The notes under the pieces are model-generated. The model was not told where the DNA came from, searched no databases, and worked only from the letters and a program-made list of their open reading frames with translations. The position numbers were made by a program, and so were the translations under genes. Of a stretch of DNA of 24,260 nt, positions 7,976 to 13,709 are shown piece by piece. The stretch is from a virus: the IMG/VR virus record IMGVR_UViG_3300025941_000093, positions 1 through 24,260 of that record; one strand, written 5' to 3'. How positions within the stretch are numbered: position 1 is the first letter of the stretch; each line of letters begins with the position of its first letter.

Positions 7976-8044
7976 TTGCACCACGGGCGCCACAGTCCTA
8001 TCTCTGGCTCTCGTTGAACCGCTGGCCCCGAAAGGCACCACACC
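7976..8044 (+). promoter_or_regulatory. Early promoter-leader cassette, copy 1
   Basis: The -35 TTGCAC (7976-7981) and -10 TATCTC (7999-8004) are separated by exactly 17 bp. A dyad GCCACAG-N6-CTCTGGC overlaps the -10. The leader TCTCGTTGAACCGCTGG and the ribosome site GAAAGG precede the ATG at 8045. The layout is shared with four further copies upstream of small genes. Confidence 0.7.
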
Positions 8045-8380
8045 ATGACCAATGAGCACCGCCTGAAGCTGGAGCTGTCCATCATCCGCCGCATCGTGAA
8101 GGACGCCCTCGCCCTGGGCTACACCGTGTCGGTGTGCGACGGCGAGGAGTGGACCGTGAAGCGGTCCACCAAGCTGGGCCAGATCATCGCGGCGGTCCGC
8201 ACCACCGACGAGGACTACCTCGCGTTCCGCACCGCTGACGGCACCTACGTCGGCAAGGTATTCCTCGTTTACGGCAACGAGCCTTACGAGGTGATCAACG
8301 ACTACAGCGCCAACGAGGCGACGGAGGCCCTCCTGAAGGGCGCCAACGCCCTGGCCGCCAAGGTCGAGGAGCGTTGCTAA
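8045..8380 (+). CDS. Unknown small phage protein (111 aa)
   Basis: This is the first gene of the rightward early series, behind promoter cassette 1, with GAAAGG as ribosome site. The N-terminus is a charged helix (HRLKLELSIIRRIVKDALALG). Beta-rich stretches follow (YTVSVCDGEEWTV and GTYVGKVFLVYGNEPYEVINDY), and then a C-terminal helix (NEATEALLKGANALAAKVEE). I recognise the general appearance of a protein common in phages of GC-rich hosts, but no named family and no catalytic residues. The TAA stop overlaps the next ATG (TAATG), so the next gene is probably translationally coupled. Confidence 0.8.
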   Translation: MTNEHRLKLELSIIRRIVKDALALGYTVSVCDGEEWTVKRSTKLGQIIAAVRTTDEDYLAFRTADGTYVGKVFLVYGNEPYEVINDYSANEATEALLKGANALAAKVEERC

Positions 8381-8544
8381 TGACCTCCCCCGACCCGCGC
8401 GGCCCGCTGCGCCGCATCGTCAGCGTCGAGCGCAAGACCGACGCCGACTACGTCACCTGTGATTGTGGGCACACGGCCCGCAAGGTCCACGCCGACTGGA
8501 GCTGCGCCACCGAGACGCGCTGCTTCCAGTGCAGGGAGGCCTGA
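8380..8544 (+). CDS. Small zinc-ribbon-like protein (54 aa)
   Basis: This 54-residue ORF begins at an ATG overlapping the previous stop (TAATG). It has two cysteine pairs in a zinc-ribbon spacing: CDCGH at residues 27-31 and CFQC near the C-terminus (residues 48-51), with a further Cys in between. Four cysteines of this kind usually bind one zinc ion and stabilise a small protein- or nucleic-acid-binding fold. Its third codon positions are nearly all G or C, as in neighbouring genes. No specific family is recognised. Confidence 0.7.
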   Translation: MTSPDPRGPLRRIVSVERKTDADYVTCDCGHTARKVHADWSCATETRCFQCREA

Positions 8545-8545
8545 G

Positions 8546-8827
8546 ATGCCCCGCAACCGCCCCCTCTCCAAGACCCAGCTCCAGCTCCTGGCGGAGCTGG
8601 ACACCTCCCGCCTGGGGCGCCTGATGGTCGAGCAGGCCTGGGGCAAAGGCCCCGATGGCGGGAAGGTCAGCTTCGGCCGCCGCCGCGTCCACGCCGCCCG
8701 CGATCTGGAGCTGATGGGCCTGCTGGAGCGCATCGGCCGGGACAAGAGCATGGAGGCCCAGGGCAACGGCAATAACATTCATTACACTCTCATCTCATAC
8801 CGCCGCCCGGCGGCGAAGGAGGCCTGA
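8546..8827 (+). CDS. Unknown small phage protein, possible helix-turn-helix (93 aa)
   Basis: The ATG at 8546 is one base after the previous stop. The N-terminal half (LSKTQLQLLAELDTSRLGRLM) and the middle (KVSFGRRRVHAARDLELMGLLERIG) look like the helices of a winged-helix domain. A final strand (NNIHYTLISYRR) may form the wing. This is a fold impression, not a family match. The open frame extends upstream to 8459, but that part overlaps the zinc-ribbon gene and is unlikely to be translated. Confidence 0.75.
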   Translation: MPRNRPLSKTQLQLLAELDTSRLGRLMVEQAWGKGPDGGKVSFGRRRVHAARDLELMGLLERIGRDKSMEAQGNGNNIHYTLISYRRPAAKEA

Positions 8828-8828
8828 C

Positions 8829-9041
8829 ATGGCAAACCGTTTGATCCACGACGTCGTGGCGCTGGAGCGTTTCGAGGTGACCACCTTCGCGGAGCTGCGC
8901 GACGTGCTGGTCCGCATGCAGGCCTTGGGCCTGGACGACGCCCACCTCGATGGCCCCCACAGCGTGACGCTGCTGGAGGAGACGCTGTCGGACGGCTCCC
9001 AGGTCTGCGAGCTGCTGATCCGCCCGGTGGTGCGTTACTGA
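8829..9041 (+). CDS. Unknown small phage protein (70 aa)
   Basis: The ATG at 8829 has AAGGAGG eight bases upstream. The protein has a helical centre (TFAELRDVLVRMQALGLDDAHL) and a beta-rich end (SVTLLEET...VCELLIRPVVRY). No family is recognised. It lies one base after the preceding stop, and its own TGA shares a base with the next ATG (TGATG), so it belongs to a coupled run of small genes. Confidence 0.75.
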   Translation: MANRLIHDVVALERFEVTTFAELRDVLVRMQALGLDDAHLDGPHSVTLLEETLSDGSQVCELLIRPVVRY

Positions 9042-9199
9042 TGCGTATCGTTGTTTACATGGGCGGCGCCTGGAAGCTGTCCGCCCGCGCAATGGCCAAG
9101 CTGAAGAAGCAGATCGCGGCCGGGGAGGGATACCAGCTCGACGTCCTGGGCACTTACCTGGGCGAGGTCTGCTACCCCGCCGATCTGGAGGATGAGTGA
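9041..9199 (+). CDS. Unknown very small protein (52 aa)
   Basis: This starts at the ATG overlapping the previous TGA and ends at TGA 9197-9199, which overlaps the next ATG. The sequence MRIVVYMGGAWKLSARAMAKL begins with a strand and continues into a basic helix. The end is acidic (ADLEDE). Codon third positions match the neighbouring genes. No family is recognised; the overlaps on both sides are the main support. Confidence 0.65.
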   Translation: MRIVVYMGGAWKLSARAMAKLKKQIAAGEGYQLDVLGTYLGEVCYPADLEDE

Positions 9200-9351
9200 T
9201 GAGCCAGTCCATTGCGGCTGTGGTCGCCATCCTGTGCGGCGGCTGCTTCGCCGCCTGGGTGCTCACGATCTACGACCAAGTCCGGGAGGACGAGGCCCGC
9301 ACCAAGCGAGAGCTGGAATACTTCTACCGCAACACACAGGAGGACGAATGA
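9199..9351 (+). CDS. Small single-pass membrane protein (50 aa)
   Basis: A hydrophobic segment covers residues 4-24 (IAAVVAILCGGCFAAWVLTI). A highly charged tail follows (YDQVREDEARTKRELEYFYR), predicted to lie on one side of the inner membrane. It starts at an ATG overlapping the previous stop and ends in an ATGA overlap with the next gene. Small early phage membrane proteins can affect the host envelope or superinfection, but no specific function can be read here. It is too short, and placed too far from lysis genes, to call a holin. Confidence 0.65.
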   Translation: MSQSIAAVVAILCGGCFAAWVLTIYDQVREDEARTKRELEYFYRNTQEDE

Positions 9352-9557
9352 ACCCCCGCGCCACGCTGCTCTGCAATCAGGCCGACATCGCCTGGGCCTT
9401 GGAGGTCCACGCGACGACGCTGAAAGGCCCCTACGGCCTCGCCATGCTCTACGGCAACGAGGACGCCCCGGAACGCATCGACTTCTGGAACGAAGAGATG
9501 CCCAAGCACGACACACCCCCGGCTGCCATCTGGCACCCGACACAGAAGGAAGACTGA
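9348..9557 (+). CDS. Unknown small phage protein (69 aa)
   Basis: The ATG at 9348 overlaps the preceding TGA (ATGA), with GGAGG about seven bases upstream. The sequence has aromatic and acidic character (GPYGLAMLYGNEDAPERIDFW) and a Pro-rich end (PPAAIWHPTQKED). No family is recognised. The longer open frame from 9192 is not favoured, because it would run through the membrane-protein gene. Confidence 0.72.
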   Translation: MNPRATLLCNQADIAWALEVHATTLKGPYGLAMLYGNEDAPERIDFWNEEMPKHDTPPAAIWHPTQKED

Positions 9558-9558
9558 C

Positions 9559-9999
9559 ATGGCCCTGAAGATCACGAAGGCGGAACGGACCGCCCTGGCT
9601 GACATCATCAAGACTATCGACAGCGAACGCGACAACGCCAACGACGCCCGCCGCGCCTTGGCCGACCGCATCTCGGAGGTCCGCGACGAGCTGGAGCAGC
9701 TCCTTGCAGAGGCGAACCAAGCCATCGCGGACTACAACGGCAGCCTGCAGGAGTTCACGGCGTGGCGGGACGAGGTCGCCCAGCGCCTCAACGACGAGGT
9801 GGGCGAGCGGTCCGAGAAGTGGCACGAGAGCGACAAGGCGTCGGAGGTCGCGGACTGGATCAGCACGCTGGAGAGCATCGAGCCGGAGGAGGTCGAGGAG
9901 CTGGACGAGATCGACCTCCCGGACGTCAGCGAGGAGATCGAGGAAGGCGACTTCGTTACCGAAGTGAGCGATCTGGCCGACGCGCCGGAGACAGTGTGA
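9559..9999 (+). CDS. Coiled-coil protein with acidic tail (146 aa)
   Basis: The N-terminal two-thirds is a strongly helical, heptad-like stretch (about residues 10-85: RTALADIIKTIDSERDNAND, then EVRDELEQLLAEANQAIADY). The C-terminal third is very acidic (PEEVEELDEIDLPDVSEEIE). The mix suggests an oligomeric scaffold or a DNA-mimic-like surface; neither is demonstrated. The ATG at 9559 has AAGGAAG upstream and follows the previous stop by one base. Its TGA overlaps the next ATG (TGATG). I recognise it as a type common in phage early regions, without a known function. Confidence 0.8.
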   Translation: MALKITKAERTALADIIKTIDSERDNANDARRALADRISEVRDELEQLLAEANQAIADYNGSLQEFTAWRDEVAQRLNDEVGERSEKWHESDKASEVADWISTLESIEPEEVEELDEIDLPDVSEEIEEGDFVTEVSDLADAPETV

Positions 10000-10211
10000 T
10001 GCGGACGAGCGGCGGCGGGCGGTTCACGCCCGGCTCCTGGGGCTGCGCGTGCGGCAGCCTGCTCCCCCGCCGGGAGCTGGCCGACGCCAGGGGCATCTTC
10101 TGCGCCTACGTCTGCGACGAGTGCGAGGCGGAGAAGCGGAGCCGCTACCGGCCCGACATCTTCACCGACCCGGACTACCCGGCCGACGAACCCATCGAGG
10201 CGGAGGACTAG
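9999..10211 (+). CDS. Small zinc-finger-like phage protein (70 aa)
   Basis: Cysteines are spaced CACG at residues 15-18 and CAYVCDEC in the middle, followed by a basic-acidic tail (EAEKRSRYRPDIFTDPDY and DEPIEAED). The cysteine pattern suggests a zinc-binding module. The tail motif RYRPDIFTDPDY with an acidic end looks like a recurrent phage family from memory, of unknown role. Its ATG shares a base with the previous stop. It is the last gene before promoter cassette 2. Confidence 0.78.
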   Translation: MRTSGGGRFTPGSWGCACGSLLPRRELADARGIFCAYVCDECEAEKRSRYRPDIFTDPDYPADEPIEAED

Positions 10212-10213
10212 CT

Positions 10214-10305
10214 GGGGTGCGCGGGGTGCATAGGTGGTCCCCTTGCACCCCAGGGGCCACAGCACTATCTATGGTTCTCGTTGAACCGCTGCCCAGGAGA
10301 ACCCG
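10214..10305 (+). promoter_or_regulatory. Early promoter-leader cassette, copy 2
   Basis: The -35 TTGCAC (10243-10248), 17 bp, and -10 TATCTA (10266-10271) are followed by the shared leader TCTCGTTGAACCGCTG and an AGGAG ribosome site before ATG 10306. The -35 lies in the right arm of a perfect hairpin, GGGGTGCA/TGCACCCC. The 35 bases at 10214-10248 match 12337-12371 at 33 positions. The dyad over the -10 is degraded (GCCACAG-N6-CTATGGT). Confidence 0.7.
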
Positions 10306-10506
10306 ATGACCCGCACCCCCGACAGCATCCGCCAGTCCAACCTCCTCGACGCCGCCAATGAGCGCGCCATGCACCGCACCCAGGTGGACATCTTCCACCA
10401 GAACGACGACGGGAGCTGGACCCTGCGCTCCTTCGGTGACGAGAAGACCGCCGTGTGGGCGGAGGGGGTCGCCGCCCGGCGCGGGGTAGTCACCCGCCGC
10501 GCCTGA
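10306..10506 (+). CDS. Unknown small phage protein (66 aa)
   Basis: This single-gene transcription unit lies between promoter cassettes 2 and 3. The ATG at 10306 has AGGAG upstream. The protein has an N-terminal helix (SIRQSNLLDAANERAMHRT) and a strand-rich middle (VDIFHQNDDGSWTLRSFGDEK), then a short helix and a basic end (GVVTRRA). No family is recognised. The isolated promoter and clean start are the best support. Confidence 0.72.
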   Translation: MTRTPDSIRQSNLLDAANERAMHRTQVDIFHQNDDGSWTLRSFGDEKTAVWAEGVAARRGVVTRRA

Positions 10507-10512
10507 AAATAA

Positions 10513-10597
10513 ATCGGCCGGGGCCTCTTGCACCCCGGCCACCACACCCCCATCTCTTGATCTCGTTGAACCGCTGGCCCCGAAAGGCACCCCTCCG
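10513..10597 (+). promoter_or_regulatory. Early promoter-leader cassette, copy 3
   Basis: The -35 TTGCAC (10528-10533), 17 bp, and -10 CATCTC (10551-10556) are followed by TCTCGTTGAACCGCTGG and GAAAGG before ATG 10598. An upstream hairpin GGCCGGGG/CCCCGGCC flanks the -35. The GCCACAG dyad over the -10 is not preserved in this copy. Confidence 0.65.
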
Positions 10598-10915
10598 ATG
10601 ACCATCAACACCGACCTCCTCAACGCCAAGCTGATCCGCAGCGCGGCCCACGCCGTCGTCATGTATGCCTACGACAACGCGGAGAAGGGCTACCTCTGGT
10701 CGGCTGGCACCGACATGCAGGACGCCTCCAAGCTCTACCTGTCGCTTCACGACCACGAGCAGGCCGCCCGCTACGAGCGCGTTGCCCAGATCATGTTCAA
10801 GCAGGCCGAAGAGCGCGATGCGGCGGAGGCCCTCCTCCGCGCCACCACGGCCGCCGAGCAGGCCGAGAACAGCGCGGGCTGGACCTTCGGCACCCCCCTC
10901 GTGATGGAGGGCTGA
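10598..10915 (+). CDS. Unknown helical phage protein (105 aa)
   Basis: This protein is largely alpha-helical, with charged repeats such as DASKLYLSLHDHEQAARYERV and EERDAAEALLRATTAAEQAE. It has a TPR-like feel but no defined repeat. ATG 10598 lies behind GAAAGG of promoter cassette 3. The next gene starts three bases after its stop. No family is recognised. Confidence 0.75.
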   Translation: MTINTDLLNAKLIRSAAHAVVMYAYDNAEKGYLWSAGTDMQDASKLYLSLHDHEQAARYERVAQIMFKQAEERDAAEALLRATTAAEQAENSAGWTFGTPLVMEG

Positions 10916-10918
10916 GAG

Positions 10919-11269
10919 ATGGCCGCCACCACACTCATCGCCCGCCGCGCCTCCGGCCGGGACGTTCCGATCTGGAACGTCTTTGCCTGCGGCTCCAGCA
11001 TCGGCAGCCTGACGAACCTCCCCCGCGAGCGGGCGTGGTGCCTCACGGCGCGCTACTGCGGCCGCCTGCTCGACTTCCGCGCCGCCAGCCGCGAGGCGGT
11101 CCTCCTGGCCCTGCGTTGCGCGGTGGACGCCATCGACCACGCGATGGATCAGGACGAGGCGGACGGGTGGGTCGAGGACGAGGACGGCGACCTCGCCGCC
11201 CAGCGGGCGGCGGAGCGCCGGGCGGAGGACTACGCCATGCGCCGCGAACACGAGGAGCCGTGGTTTTAA
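10919..11269 (+). CDS. Unknown small phage protein (116 aa)
   Basis: The ATG at 10919 follows the previous stop by three bases. The first half contains scattered small residues and aromatics (DVPIWNVFACGSSIGSL). A helix follows (AASREAVLLALRCAVDAIDHA), and the tail is strongly charged (DEADGWVEDEDGDLAAQRAA, RREHEEPWF). No family or catalytic motif is recognised. It is the second gene of the unit driven by promoter cassette 3. Confidence 0.75.
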   Translation: MAATTLIARRASGRDVPIWNVFACGSSIGSLTNLPRERAWCLTARYCGRLLDFRAASREAVLLALRCAVDAIDHAMDQDEADGWVEDEDGDLAAQRAAERRAEDYAMRREHEEPWF

Positions 11270-11283
11270 TCGCCCGGCACCCC

Positions 11284-11354
11284 TTGCACCCCGAGGGCCA
11301 CAGCCCCATCTGTGGCTCTCGCCATTGAACCGTCAGCCCCGAAAGGCTCCCGAC
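11284..11354 (+). promoter_or_regulatory. Early promoter-leader cassette, copy 4 (perfect dyad)
   Basis: The -35 TTGCAC (11284-11289), 17 bp, and -10 CATCTG (11307-11312). The dyad over the -10 is perfect here: GCCACAG-CCCCAT-CTGTGGC. The leader differs slightly (TCTCGCCATTGAACCG, a small insertion) and is followed by GAAAGG before ATG 11355. Confidence 0.68.
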
Positions 11355-11639
11355 ATGACCCAGCTCCCCGCCCTCCGGATCACCCTGTCCACCCAGTGGA
11401 ACACCGGCCGCCTCTACGCCCGCGACGGGCAGCGCATCGGCGCCGCCCTGGTGCAGGACGACAAGGGCACGCGCATCCTGTTCCGCGACTACAGCCGCAT
11501 GATCAATGGCGAGATCGCCGTCACCGGCCCGGTGCCCGGCACCCAGGGCGAGCTGAAGGCGGCGACGATGGCCGCCTACGACCGGACCGGCGGCTACCGC
11601 ATGTCGTGCGATGCCGACCGCCTCCGGTGGGTGGACTGA
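11355..11639 (+). CDS. Unknown small phage protein (94 aa)
   Basis: ATG 11355 is chosen over an in-frame ATG at 11325 because GAAAGG lies correctly before it and the leader matches the other cassettes. The protein is beta-rich (LRITLSTQWNTGRLYARDGQ, TRILFRDYSRMINGEIAV) and has a short helical region near the end (ELKAATMAAYDR). No family is recognised. Confidence 0.72.
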   Translation: MTQLPALRITLSTQWNTGRLYARDGQRIGAALVQDDKGTRILFRDYSRMINGEIAVTGPVPGTQGELKAATMAAYDRTGGYRMSCDADRLRWVD

Positions 11640-11641
11640 TC

Positions 11642-11779
11642 ATGGGCAAGCTGACCTTCGACCTCACTGAGGTCGAGACATACACCCAGGTGATCGCGGA
11701 GCTGGTGCGCCAGGGCATCGTCTTTGAGGCCCGCTCCGATGGTTACTTCTTCGTTATCACTCTTGATGGAGGCTGCTGA
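11642..11779 (+). CDS. Unknown very small protein (45 aa)
   Basis: The ORF begins at ATG 11642, two bases after the previous stop, and ends at TGA 11777-11779, one base before the next ATG. The sequence MGKLTFDLTEVETYTQVIAE and the end GYFFVITLDGGC suggest a small alpha/beta fold. It is supported by position and codon use only; no family is recognised. Confidence 0.62.
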   Translation: MGKLTFDLTEVETYTQVIAELVRQGIVFEARSDGYFFVITLDGGC

Positions 11780-11780
11780 C

Positions 11781-12329
11781 ATGACCCGCATCATCTTCCG
11801 CCCGGTGACCAACACCCAGCGCAGCGCCGTCGCCCGCTTCGGGACCGACTGGCAGCTCGCCCACTGGTCCAAGCTGGGCCACCCGGTGACGGTCCGGGGC
11901 GTCCCCTCCGTCTTCATCCACCCGGTGGGCCAGCAGTGGGAGGCCCGGTGGGTCAGTGCCGCCCTGGTCGAGCTGGCGGAGCCGCTCCCGGTGGACCCGC
12001 CCACCGACGACGAGATGGACGCCTGGGCCGCCCAGGCGGAGAGCGCCCCCGCAGAGGCCGACTGGCTGGCCATAGAGGCCCTCCGGCGCGAGCGGGCAGC
12101 CCACGTCGCCCGCGAGCTGGAAGGGGTCCAGGCGAGCGCCTGTGACCGCGCCCAGGCCGCCTGGGAGGAGGGGGGCCGCGCCGCCCGCCTGCTGGCGGAG
12201 GCGGAGCCGGAGTGGCGCCAGGGCAGCCTCGATCTGGAGGGCTGCTTCCCGGACTACACCAGCTCCTACTGCCGCTGCTGCGACCGTAACGAGCTGGAAT
12301 GCGACTGCCCCGGCGGCTTCCGCTACTAG
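11781..12329 (+). CDS. Unknown phage protein with Cys-rich C-terminus (182 aa)
   Basis: The ATG at 11781 lies one base after the previous stop. The N-terminal part is a beta-rich domain (MTRIIFRPVTNTQRSAVARF, PVTVRGVPSVFIHP). A long helical middle follows (residues about 85-150, rich in Ala, Glu and Arg). The end carries a cysteine cluster CRCCDRNELECDC, which could bind zinc. No family is recognised. It closes the unit driven by promoter cassette 4. Confidence 0.75.
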   Translation: MTRIIFRPVTNTQRSAVARFGTDWQLAHWSKLGHPVTVRGVPSVFIHPVGQQWEARWVSAALVELAEPLPVDPPTDDEMDAWAAQAESAPAEADWLAIEALRRERAAHVARELEGVQASACDRAQAAWEEGGRAARLLAEAEPEWRQGSLDLEGCFPDYTSSYCRCCDRNELECDCPGGFRY

Positions 12330-12336
12330 CATGACT

Positions 12337-12430
12337 GGGGCGCACGGGGTGCATAGGTGGTCCCCTTGCACTCCGCCAGCCACAGGGCCATCTCTGGCTC
12401 TCGATTAACCCGCTGACCCAGGAGGCCCCG
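12337..12430 (+). promoter_or_regulatory. Early promoter-leader cassette, copy 5
   Basis: The -35 TTGCAC (12366-12371), 17 bp, and -10 CATCTC (12389-12394). The dyad GCCACAG-N6-CTCTGGC has one mismatch. The leader TCTCGATTAACCCGCTG has diverged and is followed by AGGAGG before ATG 12431. The upstream 35 bases (12337-12371) nearly repeat those of copy 2. Confidence 0.68.
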
Positions 12431-13186
12431 ATGGCCCGCATTTACGCCCCCGCCGAGATCGAGAACCCCATCGCCTACAGCAACGCGATTGACGCCCGCA
12501 TCAAGGCGAACGCCTACAAGACCCGCGCCGCCAAGTGGCAGGCCGCGACCCCCGACCACGTCGAGCTGACTGACGCGATGCGGACCCACCGCTCCGCGTT
12601 CGTGGGCAAGATGTACGACAGCCTCGTGGAGTGGGGCAGCCTGACCTCCGGCCAGGAGGCGGCCGTCCGCCGCATCGTCAACGAGGACGCGGCGAAGAAG
12701 GCCGAGCGCATCGCCGCCCGCGCCGCCGCCGACGCCGCGTCGGTCCACGTCGGCACGGTCGGCGAGCGCCTGACCCTGGCCCTGACAATCTCCTTCGCGA
12801 CCTCGTTTGAGACGCAGTTCGGCACCATGCACGTGGTCGGCATGAAGGACGCCCAGGGCAACATCTTTATCTACAAGGGCAACAAATTCCTGGGCGAGCG
12901 CGGCGCCCCCCTGGAGGGCAAGGCGACCGTGAAGGAGCACGGGGTCCGCGAGGGCGTGAACCAGACCATCCTGGCGAGGCCGACCTTGGCCCGCCCGGCG
13001 GCCCTGGTGGCGGCCGAGAAGGCGGCGGAGGAGGCCCGCGTGGCCGCCATCCTGGCCGCCGACGCGGTGGCCCGCGAGGCCTACCTCGACCTGGGCCGCG
13101 ATGGCCGCATGCCGACCGACGAGGAGATGGAGGCCGAGCAGCTCCGCCGCCTTGCGGTCCGCGCCGCCATCTACGGGGAGGGCTAA
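12431..13186 (+). CDS. Phage protein with conserved beta module of unknown role (251 aa)
   Basis: ATG 12431 has AGGAGG upstream. The N-terminal half is helical and charged. Residues about 113-185 form a beta-rich module, including GERLTLALTISFATSFETQF, GTMHVVGMKDAQGNIFIYKG and ATVKEHGVREGVNQTILARP. This resembles a segment with the pattern TVKxHxEYxGxxQTxLxR that recurs in phage and plasmid proteins from memory. An OB-like or nucleic-acid-binding fold is plausible but unproven. The C-terminal 65 residues are a helical Ala/Glu-rich tail. It is the longest product of the early series and the first gene behind cassette 5. Confidence 0.78.
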   Translation: MARIYAPAEIENPIAYSNAIDARIKANAYKTRAAKWQAATPDHVELTDAMRTHRSAFVGKMYDSLVEWGSLTSGQEAAVRRIVNEDAAKKAERIAARAAADAASVHVGTVGERLTLALTISFATSFETQFGTMHVVGMKDAQGNIFIYKGNKFLGERGAPLEGKATVKEHGVREGVNQTILARPTLARPAALVAAEKAAEEARVAAILAADAVAREAYLDLGRDGRMPTDEEMEAEQLRRLAVRAAIYGEG

Positions 13187-13189
13187 GAC

Positions 13190-13390
13190 ATGGCCGTCAC
13201 CTCCCCCTGCCGCTACGCCATGCGCGAGATCGAGCACGACGGCGCGGTGGTCGGCTACGCCGTCCACCAGAGCTGGACCGAAGACGGCCGCCTCGTGGAC
13301 CGCGTGGCCAAGGTGTTCTCCGCCGAGACGGCGGGCGTCTACACCGCGTGGAGCTGCGCCAAGAGCATGGTGGAGGCCCTCAATGGCTAA
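13190..13390 (+). CDS. Unknown small phage protein (66 aa)
   Basis: ATG 13190 has GGGGAGG upstream and follows the previous stop by three bases. The sequence is beta-rich and aromatic (CRYAMREIEHDGAVVGYAVH, then DRVAKVFSAETAGVYTAW). No family is recognised. Its stop lies inside the start of the next gene. Confidence 0.72.
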   Translation: MAVTSPCRYAMREIEHDGAVVGYAVHQSWTEDGRLVDRVAKVFSAETAGVYTAWSCAKSMVEALNG

Positions 13391-13688
13391 CCACACCACC
13401 TACGTCAGGGACACGGGCTGGAAGGCCCCCCTGACGGCCCAGGGCCTCGCCCGCCGTCAGGGCTGGAACGACGCCCTCGACGGGGCGCCGCCCGACCGGA
13501 GGCTGATGGATCACGCGGACAAGCACGTCGCGATGTCCTACGAGCGCGGGCGCCTGTTCGCTCTCAACGTGATCGCCTCCGGACAGAAGCCTCTGCGCTG
13601 GAGGACGACGTCCTCGACGCCCTCGACACTCGGCAACCAGCTCGCCAGGGCGAACGCCCTGGTGGGCCGCGCCACCCCCGCGATCTAA
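13383..13688 (+). CDS. Unknown phage protein with GWxDAL motif (101 aa)
   Basis: The ATG at 13383 overlaps the last codons of the previous gene. The core ARRQGWNDALDGAPPDRRLM and SYERGRLFALNV has the spacing GWxDAL ... YxxGRxxAL, which recurs in small phage proteins and faintly resembles ribosome modulation factor (QxGxxAGxxGR...WxxGW). The resemblance is weak, so no function is assigned. The C-terminus is Arg/Thr/Ser-rich. A longer open frame reaches back to 13101 but overlaps the two preceding genes. Confidence 0.7.
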   Translation: MANHTTYVRDTGWKAPLTAQGLARRQGWNDALDGAPPDRRLMDHADKHVAMSYERGRLFALNVIASGQKPLRWRTTSSTPSTLGNQLARANALVGRATPAI

Positions 13689-13709
13689 CCCAACCAACAG
13701 GAGGCCCCG

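Larger units (their letters stand above)
7883..8044. promoter_or_regulatory. Divergent control region between leftward operon and early genes
   Basis: This stretch separates the leftward replication operon from the rightward small-gene series. It holds the first rightward promoter cassette and a long imperfect inverted repeat: 7902-7917 against 7960-7975, 14 of 16 bases matching, with arms of the form TTGCAC-N-GGACGGA. It also holds a short dyad at 7944-7961, AATCAC-N6-GTGATT. The arrangement looks like an operator region controlling both directions. I could not identify a convincing leftward -10/-35 pair. The TTGCAC on the minus strand at 7912-7917 has no -10 at the right distance. Confidence 0.6.

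Noticed and set aside
9199-9351. Holin for the small membrane protein
   Set aside because: It is a single short helix in an early gene cluster with no endolysin or spanin nearby, which is not enough for a lysis call.
12326-13399. 357-codon open frame antisense to the gene at 12431
   Set aside because: Plus-strand genes here have proper ribosome sites and a repeated promoter. The antisense product is H/V/L/G-rich shadow sequence.
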